Below the pieces are notes generated by a model. It worked only from the letters and a program-made list of their open reading frames with translations, was not told the origin of the DNA and did no database searches. DNA of 27,539 nucleotides from Botryllus schlosseri (taxonomy: Eukaryota > Chordata > Ascidiacea > Stolidobranchia > Styelidae), in contig ATSW01054670.1 in NCBI GenBank assembly GCA_000444245.1, forward strand, positions 1 to 27,539. The letters run 5' to 3'. This document shows, one piece after another, positions 12,101-24,100 of this stretch (the first letter of the stretch is position 1; each line of letters starts with the position of its first letter). The position numbers and the translations under genes are program-made.

Positions 12101-15100
12101 AGCGGTGGCAGCGAAGCGAAATTCTGTCTGGAAGAGGTAACCAGACATATTCAAACTACTGGGTTTTCAAAATTCGCAACCACACCTAGAACTGAATAGT
12201 ATAGTATATTCATATTGAAATGGACCCAAATATTTCCGACTGACACTCGTCGGGGGTAATCGTCGAAAACTAGTATAGAATTGGGGAAAACATTGTATAT
12301 CAACATCGGTAATTTTTCTAGCGTAATTCATTTCAGTTGCGAATGCATCAATATTGCCGTGTTTTCAGTTTGGCCGAGGACTGCTTGCGTGCTTGCTCAA
12401 GTATCACAACTTGGCGGACATGGCTTTGCGTTATGGCTCTCAGACAAACGTGTCGAAGAACGCGAAAACCCCGGCTGCGATCGTCGAACTTTGTAGGATT
12501 GTCGGAAAAGCGAAACTGAATCTAGTCAAGGAACATCAGAGCTCGGGAAAGTATGCTGTTTGCAATTTTTTGGTCGGAGATATAGTTATAGAATCTCTTA
12601 AGCAAGATCGCAATCTCAAATGTGCATATGACTCATCATTGTCTGATTCATTTGCTTAGAAGTTTTCTTTGTTATAGCTAGGCTTCAACTGTTATCAGCT
12701 CATCACCATTTAGGCTCAGTCAAAATGCCCATTTCGTACTTAAACTATTCATTGATAAGAATTAATTTCTACTTGAGGTTGTTGTTTTCCATCTGTTTGA
12801 ATGGAGAAATGGGTAGGCCAATCTCAAAGGTGTATATGATTCATAATGTTATTTGTTTCTCTCGGAAATTTTCATTACTGAACTTGGTGTGTACAAGTCT
12901 GAAGACATATTTTATTTGTTGTCGTTATCGAATTGTGTAGTCAATGTTATAAAGGTGCTTGGCTAATAGTATCATTCAGACTCAGTCGAAATTCCCATGT
13001 TATACTAGAATGTTTGTTGATAAGAATTAATTTCTATGTCTTAGGTCATATGCTGAGATTTGCACGCCGCTGCTGGATCGTTTGAGTTTTTTGCTGACCG
13101 AGGTCGCACCGGCGCCGCTAAAGTTCATGGCGTCATGCACGAGACAACGCCTTCGACCCAAAAGCCGCTGGCAATCCGCGTTTGACTTGATCAAGAAACA
13201 TAATTTCAGCGACGATATTACCGTGCTGAATTCCGGCGACTCCAACGAGTTTACCGAAGAGGTGAGAAATAGAAATGTCTGCTTTTTAGCGTTTGACTAA
13301 TTTATGGGTAATTGATGCCTTTCATTCAGGCTTTATCTTCTAAACCAAGGTCTGAATATTTTTCAGTTGAAAAAAGAGAACAAAAATCCTAAAAGGAAAT
13401 CTCCGGTCGACTATTGGGGACTGATTTATACAGTTGTCAGTTCAAAGTCAGATTTTGAAAGTTTGAAACACACCATAAACGGAACCGGAGCCATTGAGGA
13501 GAGCACGACAAATGCGATTTTAGAATATGTCTTCAATTGCCGTGAGTATCTGTTGACTCGCTGCGTGTCTTTTCTCTCTGTTTTTACTAGTAGCGAACTA
13601 TTGACGCCAGGGAAAACTGAATAAGCATGGGGGTGTTTCAGTGGTTCCCAACCTGCGGTAAATTGAAAATGACTCGACTTGACTCTGGTCAAAACTATAA
13701 AAATGAGATTGACTTGTGACTCGGAACCTTGCGACTTGGTAACAACCCTGGTGACAAGTGTCGTTTTTTCAGAGACGGACTCGCGCGCGATTCGCGACAC
13801 CCTCACGACGTGTCAGACGAGCGTTCGAAATGCGACCCTCGCGCTCCGCGAGATGCTGGCAATATTTTGTGAAGACTACGCGATGCCGTCGACGTATCTC
13901 TGCTTGCAAGTTTCGTGGAGCACGCTTTTCGACGAGCTGGCCGACAGCATACCGGCGAACGCGCTAGAAAAGTATTTGAAGAAAGAGGCGGCGAGAGTGA
14001 GTGCGACGTGACTCGCCCGTTCGTTTTAGTGTGCGGTTGAATTTGTCCTGCTTTACCCAAGTGATACCGAAGGCAGACTGCTGGATTTTTAAAATGCACA
14101 ACTAGTAATAAAACTAGAACTAGAAGTAGTCACTTTTCAAAACTCCGAACTAGAACTAGAACTACTCATTTCAAAACTCGAAACTGGATCTAGAACTTCA
14201 AACTTTTCAAATCTCGAAACTAGAACTAGAACTACTCATTTCAAAACTCGAAACTGGATCTAGAACTTCAAACTTTTCAAATCTCGAAACTAGAACTAGA
14301 AGAACTCACTTTTCAAAACTCTAATTATCTACTAGTTGCTGACGATTACCCCTGACGAGTGTCACGCGAAAATATTCCGGTTCATTTCAATATGAATATT
14401 GAATATACTATCCAAATGACGTTTATATACAACAATCGGTGCTACTAATTAGAAAATTGAGATGGAACAGTTGCGGAATCCCAAAGCAAGTGAAGACAAG
14501 CCAGTTTCCGATAAAGACGATGTCGCAGCTACCACGGAAGAACGCATACCTGTCAATTACGACGTAGATTTCAACTACAAGTTGGCGCAAAAAGAATTTG
14601 GAATCTGGGCGATAAGTAATAGCGTGCCTGTTGTAATGCTTCGTAGATATAGCGTTGACCGATGAACACATTGTAGAAAAATTCAGGCGTACAGCCATCG
14701 AAGCGTTGTCGTTGGCAAAGAACCGCGAAAAATATCCGGACGACGCAACAGACGGTGCGTCGGCCGTGAAGTCGTCCACGATCGACCAGCAGGTGTTGCT
14801 GTCTCAAAGCATGTAGGGCGCGACTACGCTTTAAAGTTTCGGACGATCTTTTGAAATCGAACCGTGCTTGCAGGAATTTGATAATGGAAAGTCAGACTTT
14901 GCAGTTCTTGTGGAGCTACGAGGAAAGCTGCCTGGCGCAGTCGGTGCTTTGGGGATGCCAGACTCTTCTCGAAAAAATCCTGACCATATTGAGCGAATTC
15001 GGTATCAAAATGGACGGTTCCCGTGCCGATGACTCGGGTCAGTCGATTTTTTTATGCAAAACTTAAGACTGTGACATAATGAAATAGTGGTACTAGATGG

Positions 15101-18100
15101 ACAGGTGCGGAACTGACATGGTGAAGTGGATTGCATATTGATAAGCCTCGAATTAATCAGTCTTGCTACTCAAATAGAAATAAGAGTAACCCACTAAATT
15201 TCTACTCAATTCCAAGTAGAAGTAATGATTTTACGGCCTGAAATGCAGGGCTGTATTGACTCAAGTCATGACTCGACTCGAGTCGCGATTTTTTGGTTAC
15301 CCGACATGACCCGACTAGACATTTTTTCGAATGCATAAAATGACTCGACATTTTAGGACGTAATGGAAACTACATAGTTGAAGGAATCCGCCCATTAGAA
15401 AATTGTTCTTTGAAAAAATGCATGTCTCATCTTTGCTTCCTCTCCCTATATTACCATATTCAACGCCTTGCAGACCCCGACGCTGACGCCAACCCAAAAG
15501 ACGCTTTGACCCTGTTATCATCGAAAGCCAGTCACCCCGATCTCGAAGCCGGCCCGAAGCTTGTGGCGATGGTTTCTATCGGCACGAAAGTGGTAAGGGG
15601 CAGGGACTGGAAGTGGGATGAGCAGGACGGCTCCCCGCCCGGTCAAGGGCGCGTCATCGACCTTCCGGAAGATGACGGCTGGGTTCGCGTCAAATGGGAG
15701 AGGACCGGCATATGTAACTCGTACAGGTGAGGACCTGCAAAGATTTGAATCAAAGTATGTTTGCGGTCAGAATCCAAATGCTATTCCTGCGGAAGTAAGC
15801 GGGGATCTCGGACCCATATTGCAACAGTCAAAGGTGCCAATGATCGGTAGCAGAATACTTCTACTTTTTTGAAGTACTCAATTAGTTTTTACCTACTTGT
15901 GCTACTTACTCAACTACTTTGACCTCATATGGTAACTGTACCGTATTTTTGTTGTTGTCCAGAGCAATGATTTTGATATGTTCTGGTAAAATGTAGTGTG
16001 AAAAAGAGTGGATTTTGGAATCGAGGTCACAGGGTCAAATTATGTATGTGTGTTGTTCCGTCATTTAGCATTGTTTACTTTTATCTGATTAGTTCCTTTG
16101 CCCGGTACATTGTTGCCTTGATGTGACCGTCTCATTCTATTCTGTTACATTCTGCTGCGTGGTATGGTATGGTGTGGAATGGGGAATTTCCATACTCCAT
16201 ACCCACCTCAATCGTTCGATTCCATTCTTGCAATTTTCCATACCGTAGCAATATTCTTTCATATCACATTTTGATACTTTTTCCATATTTTAGAAGTTGC
16301 CTAACCTCTCAGGTCTCAGAGATAATATTCTTTTTTTTTATTCTAAAACTCCTAATGGTACTTGGTAGTTTACGGAGTAGTAGTTACGATAAAGGAAATG
16401 TAATGCTGTAACGCTGTAACGCGACAGCGGTCGAATATCCTTCCTTTTTATGATATTCATGAATATTATATTGATATATTGATTTTGATTAATATTATTT
16501 TCCTTCATATCCGAGTTGCAGAACTTTTTTTTCTTCAAATACCTTTCGACTGAGGAGGATGAGTCTGATTCTCAATTTGAGATATGAACGTAGACCTGTC
16601 AATGATTGATTTTCTGAGGTACGCAATCGATTTGACAAATCGAAAGTCAGATCATTGTCATAGTACCATACCATACTTACACCTTTCCATATTCCATACC
16701 GAAATTTCGATCCATACCATGCCCTGGCTGTCGGTTCTGTTCTATGTAGCTTAAAGATAGATAGGTAGATATTTAGATAGATAGGCTTTTTATTCGTCAC
16801 ATCAATGAATAAAGAAGTATACAAAACAAATTGCGGTATAAACTGGGAGACGACGAGGGGCCGTTAGGCCTTCAAAGTCAGTCGCCACCCATTTGGAGTG
16901 TGTGATGCATAATAGGTAATTACGTGAACATAATATATATCAAATCACACACATATGCGTAGAGTCAACATTCAATTTATATATGACTAACAACGCGATG
17001 TTAAGCTTTTATGAAGGTGTAATAAAGGATAAATTTAGAACAAGGATTGTATAAAAGAAGAGGAAATATCAAAAGTACGTTTGGAGAAGATAATTTTTAT
17101 ATTTAGTTTTAAATTGCCACTGCGGTATTGGTATCTGCTCCCCAGGGAGGTTATTCCAAGTTTCCGCAACGACAAAATGCAAGCTATTGCCAAACTAAAG
17201 CCACATTGGTTACCTTTATGTAAATAAATCGATAGTCAGTTACTGTACTACAATGCCATAGTCAGTTTACGATGGTATGTTTTTGCTCATCTGGATCAAT
17301 TTCGTTATAATCCTACCGAATTTACATGGTGTTTTAGTATTGAGGTTAACGTTGGATGGCTCGCTAATCTCATGCCACAAAAACTTTGCAAGCTAGGCGT
17401 TCAGCCGAGTGTAGGTGATTAACAAATTGTGCGTTCTGATGTTTTGTGCAGACTTGGGAAGGACGACAAGTACGACGTCATGCTCGCCGAGCCGCAACGT
17501 TTCTGCGCAGGCTACGAAGAAGGCCACTCATGCCTGGACAAAATCCCGAAAGAGGACTACGAAATCAAGAAAAAGGACAAGACGAAATCCTTTGATTACC
17601 CGCTCATGCTGCTTAAAAGGGCGTGCAGTTACGCGATGCAGGTGCAATCACAGAGATGTTTTTATCGACGCGGTCTCGTAAATTTCCCAATGCAAAGAGA
17701 GAGAGATTTATTCCGTCAACCGAAACAGAACAAAAAACAGTGTTTATCGGTGACTGGGGCCGGCGATATCAGGATGACGATCTTCGTGTCAACCAGAACT
17801 AGAGTAAATGGTTTTTCAAATGAAATAATGTCATACACTAACAACGAACCAGGGTAAACTAATCCAGAATATCCAAGAAAGAATGTCGAAGGCCAAAAAT
17901 GAACACAGTGTTTCTGACTTCCTACCTAAGCGCCTAAGCCCCGAAAACTTTGTGGTCGCAACCTTCTTATCTTGGGGAGCGATAAAACCCAAAACGTAAT
18001 TTCTACAAAAGCGTGCAACGTAAAAGTAAACATCAGAAACTGCATTGCATCAAAAATTTACCGCTGTCTTTTTGGTATTGCATCTCGTGCGGGGTTCCAT

Positions 18101-21100
18101 CAAAGTTTCCGCAAGCAAAGTCCCACCTTTTTCCGTTTTCTAGCCTCTACGATACAATTTTGTTTAAAAAGTCTTCCGCGCTCTCACATATTACTGGTCT
18201 CGGACAAATTGTAGGCTACTTTTCAACAGTTTGTCACAAAACTTTCATCATTGTGGCGCAAGTTCACAGTAGACCATGACCAATGTATTATGACAGGAAG
18301 AAACGTGTATATCATATGCTGAAAAATACATACCAAATCTGTAAATGGGCCCTTATTTTTTCTAAATAAATTACGAGCATCCAACTTCTTGCAGTTTGCA
18401 TTTGAGATAGTAAATTGTAATATATTTGGTGGACTCACAGACTGAAATTACTGGCTTAGAGTTTGCCAGTATAGTGAAAAGTTTATTTACAGTTTTCAAG
18501 CCCGGTAATCTTCACACTAGATTATTTTGCAGATGCAATATCTGACGCTGGCGACTTCGGACGATGTGAACCAGGGCGCGGCCAGAATCGTATCAAAGAG
18601 ACTGTTGAACATCCTAAATCCAGCTACCGACCATATACTCATAGAGGTGAGTGACAGCGTTGCTAGGAAATTTCACGTTGCTCACGACCGCGTTCTGATT
18701 GCAGGAGTTTGACGACGACTGGGCCAGCTTTTATTTTGTCCGTGCTTTACTCGGCAACGGCGCTTTATGTCGTGTTTTTGTTACCCAAGATTGGATCACT
18801 AGTTTGCAAGGTTCGTTTCCGTAGCCTCTGAAATACCCTGCACTTTTATGCAACATTTCGATGATACAGAAGACGTGCTAGTTTTTACAGTTTAATGGTT
18901 TTTGATTTGGTATAATCACCACAAGCATTAAAATATCTAGTAGGGTTTTTCAAGAATAAAGTTTCGTATTTTAAAATAATAGTAGTTATGGTGGGAAATT
19001 TGATAGCTGCCTACCGTAAATACTATTTTCTCAAATCCAAAATTTTCTTCATTATTTTCGCTTCTACCGGTTGGAATTGAGCCAAACCTGAGATGCATCG
19101 TTTTATTTAAACATCTTAACAATTTCAGTAAAATTTGAAAATTTTATTTTCAATAATTTTGATAAATTCGAAACTCCAATAGCTTCGCCTCTACTGATTG
19201 TAATTAGCCAAATTGGATGCACAGTGTATTTTAGCCAACCTACCAATTAATCAACCAGCCGGTAAAATTTATATAAATAATTGTTTCTGAACAACCCTAA
19301 TATATATTTGAAGACCTTCGAGGTACAGAACATCAGTATACAATTAAATAGTATATTAATATTGAAATGAACCCGGGTATTTTCGGCTGACACTCGTCAG
19401 GGGTAATCGTCAGCAACTAGTAGTGAATTGGAAAGAACATTGTATATCAACAATCCTATCACAAAATGTGACGTCACCGGCATGAAATTTCGAATAATTG
19501 GGGCGGAGAGAGCGCTTAAGCTCAAGGCGCTATTTTTAGATGTACACAAACTTCTTCTATAGGCACAGGTTTGGTTGGTGTAATTTGATAAAAGTCAAAT
19601 TTTCATACGGGTGCCTTTGGAGTCGACTTTTATCAAATTATGCCAACCCAATTTGTGTCAACAGGAGTTTATGTACCATCTAAAACTAGAACGTTGAGCT
19701 TGAGCGATCTTTCTGCCCCGATTATTTGAAATTTCATGCATGTGACGTCATATTTTGTGATACGATTGTTGATATTCAATGTTCTTTCCAATTCTCTACT
19801 AGTTGCTGACGATTAACCCTGACGAGTGTCAGCCGAAAATATTCGGGTTCATATCAATATGGATATACTATTCAATCCTAATATACATATTACACACTAT
19901 ATAAACAGGTATTTTTGCTGATTTTCAGCAATCTAGATTCTAGAATATCACGTTGACTATACAATACACAGATACTGTACATGTCATGTCGAGTAACATC
20001 GACATCTTGCTTCAGATTACATCGGTCACGACTACTCGTCAGTCACCGGGAGGCAAATGCCGAAACAAGTGCAGGCCGTTCGGCTTTACGGAAGATTATT
20101 GGCTTCTCCCCATTTCGAGCGGCTCAATCGTCACAAGGACACGGTGTTCTATCTGTTCAACACCCTTGGCAATTTGGCGATCGGATCCCAATCGACGCGG
20201 GATCAAAGTAATTTGTGTACATAAGAATTGGCGTCGTTTATGTGCTTGATTCACGGACATTGCCATTCATTTGCAGCAGTAGGACAGAAAACGTCATGTC
20301 TGCCGGGTTTATCGTTATTTGCGGACCACGCGAGCTGTGTCGCGGAGCACCTCATACAAATAATAAGGTGTGTTCAAAAATGACGTTTTTTTCTTCTCAA
20401 ATTGTACTGCCTACTCGAGTGTTTTCATGCGCCTCCAATACATACTCTGAAGTTTGAAATGAGGCTCTGACATCAAAAAAGGTCGGGAACAACTGTTTTA
20501 GACACTACCGACAGTGACTACTATGACCAGCTCTGGCTCTGAGCTGCGGTAGCAGTCTCTGCCAAGCGTGATCGCGTGCCCCGCTTTTTCTCAGAATGTT
20601 ACATCCGAAACTTGTGTGGAAAGACACCATCAATGATATGATAATCAACGCCCTGCTTCTCGTCGACGCGTTCATCGAGTCGGGCCGGTCCGAAGCCAAT
20701 TGCGTTAGTCTGGTGTTTGGCGCGTTGGCCGTTATCGGCAGGGTGGACGAGCGGATGTACGTCGGCGGTAACGTGGTGCGCAAGGCGGAATTTCCGCAGA
20801 CTGTCGACGAAAAAGGGACGATCGTAAACGTCTCGCCGGAAAACCTCGTAACGGTGTATTTTTACGATGACAAGAGAAGGTGAGGGTATATTGCTGTACG
20901 CGGTACTGCCTAATTACGAGACCCGTCGTATTTTCCACAGGTGGTTAGTTAGTAACGAAGCCCTAATACTCCAGCCCAGTGATGCTGGTCTGTGTCTTAT
21001 TTCCATTTGTGGAGCTTCTTTTGAGTTACAGAACTCGATACGCCACGATAATTCGGAATTTCATGCTGCTTGCGTCATATTTTGTGATTCGATTGTTGAC

Positions 21101-24100
21101 ATTCGGTTTTCCTTTGCAATTCTCTGCTAGTTGGCTGACGATTACCCCTGACGAGTGTCAGCCGGAAATATTCGGGCTCATTTCAATATGAGTATACTAT
21201 TCAAGTGTGTATTGAAGTTCTGTACCTTCAAGAAGCTCTTTAGAGGCAGTATTATATTTTTGAGGTGCATAAAAGGTGCATGTTATGTTATTATTATGAG
21301 GTCCACATCATTCTGTTACGATGCCTTACTGAGAGTTACTCGACTCAATTCTTCTCATCCTTAATTGTAATATTATATGTAATATATCATAAAAAACATG
21401 ATCGCGAACGCGGCTCTTGCTTTTGTGTGACAGGGAGTCTTCGCAGCTCGACTTCATGCCCCGCCGCTTGGGTCCGTGCGACCCCGACTATTGTTTCGAT
21501 TGGGGGCTACTGCCTTGGGACTCTGGACTCGTGTCCGTCTGCAGCTCGTTGCTGCGTATCGCGCTGGGACCAACCCCCAATTTGGAACAGAAAGAAGTGC
21601 AGACTGAGCAGTCCGGAGCCAGGCCTAAAGACGGAGTCTTGCTCGGAGATTTTCAAGAGTCTGAAGCGGTTGGTTTGGCGCTTTGTTAGCTATGTGGCTG
21701 CGTTGTTTTGTGAACAATGTCTAGACGCAGATAGGATTTCTTCTCAAATTCTATTGTGTGAAAGCATAGCTTTGTTATCGTATTTCATGCTGGGTACTCT
21801 GTATTTATATCTTGAACAATGTTGCTAGGCTTTACTTGAGTTGAGTCAATCTGTGTATTAACTCAACTTGTACTTGAGTCATTGCGTATGATGTAGACCA
21901 AGTCACATGACTCGAGACTCGAACGCCCAAGAAATGCAATTCATTATAACCTTGAATAATAGTAATGTTACCACACTATTGGTATTCCGTATATTAGTGC
22001 GGGTAATTGAAAATGCGACCAGAAACTGTGTCAAGTGAGGAAAATTGCTACATTTTGAATCTTTCGATATCCCAAGCAGAGTCGGAAAAAGTAGGTTCAA
22101 CAATACTTCGACTTGAAACTGAACAGTCAACACAATGACTTGGACTCTGGTCTTAACACTGGGATTCAGACTCGATTGTCTGCTCGCCAACTTCCACTCA
22201 GACTTGACTCGGCGGTGAATTAAAAATGACTCTGACTCGAGTCAAAACTATAAATGTGAGATTTGCTGGCGACTCTGAACATTGTGACTCGGCGACAACC
22301 CCGATTATATCACCTTTACAAGATTCGTCCTTATTTTAAAAGGCGGAATTTTATGAAACAGTCAATGAAGCCGTGTGATTGGAACTAGGTGAAAGTGATA
22401 ACTTAATAGACTGCGGCTAGGGGAATAAGACTTCGACTATAGTGCTGTCTCAAATTTTGCAGTTATACTATGCAGAGCTTATATCTCTGTCCTTAATTTT
22501 TGATAAGTGTCCATGGCAGCCCAGGTGATAATTCTTTTTGACGGAAGCGTTATAATTCTGGACTTGACAAGAATCCTTTTTCTTTCAGAAAACGTACGAG
22601 TATCGCCAACTACGCCTTTATGTCTACCTGATGCGTGCTCTTCCCGTGCTACTACAAAATCAACACACCCTGAGAACCGTCGTCAAATACTCCCCGCCGC
22701 CAATCGAAGCCGGGCCCGGACCCGCAAATTTGGACCCGTCAGTGGAGTCGCAAGATAAATACACACCGTCCGAATTGGACAGCCCTACATCGCCTACATC
22801 AGAAAATCCAGAAATTAAGTCCAACCGTAGACGATGTGTGTCCGATTCCGACCTTGCTACCGGGCCGGCCAACGATAACACCGTGATGCTGTCGTTAGAT
22901 GATATTAAAGTCCACATGGCCAGCATCGTACTTGGGAACAAAGTGTGCGCAGACGATTCTGACGTTACCGAAGCCACTGAGGAGTATTCCAGTGAGAGTG
23001 AATTGAAAGACGCAAGCATAAGTGTGCCGCAAAAGGTAAGCATTGCAACATCACTAAACTAATACTGTAAATTTATATGCTGTTGCAAGCAGTTTAGCAA
23101 TTTACAAAACATGCCAAAATCACTTTCAGTAAAATTGGAAATCGGAGGTATAAGCACACTAGTAGATTAAAATAGACGATTTGGTGCAGATATGCTTTAA
23201 ATAGTTTTCGAAATTTGAAAGACGCATCATCGCTGTCAATGCCGAAAGGTTCCCATGATACGGTGCAGCTGTTTTGCTTATTTGTTGTGACACCTTCGCT
23301 TGTAAAAGTGATGCGAACCCGTCTAAATAAAAAAAAAGAATTTTTACTTCAGAATCCGTTGAGTGGAAGAAGTGTAATACCATATTGTCTTGAATAAGTA
23401 GTGCAATAGACAAAATCTGTACTTCGTTGCTCAACGGAAGCGGAAGTAGCAGGAATACATAGGTTAAGTAGACCAGATTGACGTGAAACGTTCCGTCGCT
23501 GGCCGTAATCTTTGCAGCTCCTAGCGGTTCAGCACTGTTAAACTCTTTTTTCTCCAGAACACCCTCGAAGACCTTCTCTCGCTCGCGGTGTTACCGTCTC
23601 GAGTGAAGCCGTCTTTCGCCGCCGAAGACATCGACCGGGCGGTCGCGTCCTTGCTGGTGTTTCTCGAATCTTCGCCGGCGGCCTTCGAAGACTGCGCCGA
23701 GATGCGGGACTTTAAAGCCGCCGTGCTGGAAAGCAGCGATAAGTACGGCGAAAAAACGCAGCCAGCGGACATAAAATCTCCGAGGTAAAGCCTTGTTTCA
23801 ATTAGTTGCAGTTGTGATTAGTAAAAGATTCCATACTCGAAGTCTTCAAAAATATCCCAGGCGTCTGACTTTGTGAATGCGGGCTGTTGTATGAAGGCAG
23901 TGACCGGTTTCAGATGATTCGCACCGGTCCTATAGTACCGTATCACCAAATTTTGTGAGATCAGCGAACCGGTTAACATTACTAATTACTGTCAATGACT
24001 TTTGTGACCATAGAAGATGATGCTGGTTATATCACGTTAAAGATGTTTTTGTGCGTTTTTCACCACACTGAATCCATATCCCTCTGTAGAGACGCTGCAT

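Larger units (their letters stand above)
15727..17451 (+). other. Intron 25, almost all repeats
   Basis: 1,725 bp that splits the MIB/HERC2 domain just after NSYR. It holds TACTT-motif debris (about 15845-15925), a TGGTATGG-ended element (16155-16726), a GATA microsatellite and a LINE fragment (16753-17250). Confidence 0.65.

Noticed and set aside
11717-12199. A 160-residue open frame as one exon
   Set aside because: Only 11919-12136 of it is host frame. Over 11751-11856 the HERC2-like peptide lies in a different frame, and 11857-11918 is intron.
13426-14099. Minus-strand open frames opposite exons 20-21
   Set aside because: They are antisense shadows of GC-rich coding exons with no homology of their own.
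16169-16824. Plus and minus open frames in intron 25
   Set aside because: They lie in the TATGG-ended element and the LINE 3' UTR and encode simple, Phe/Ile/Tyr-rich sequence.
17642-17857. Extension of exon 26 through the open frame
   Set aside because: The peptide has no HERC2 similarity, while splicing to exon 27 restores the human-like helix across the join.
21265-21828. A 187-residue open frame as a separate gene
   Set aside because: It overlaps exon 32 in another frame, begins in an AT-rich intron and has no recognisable domain.
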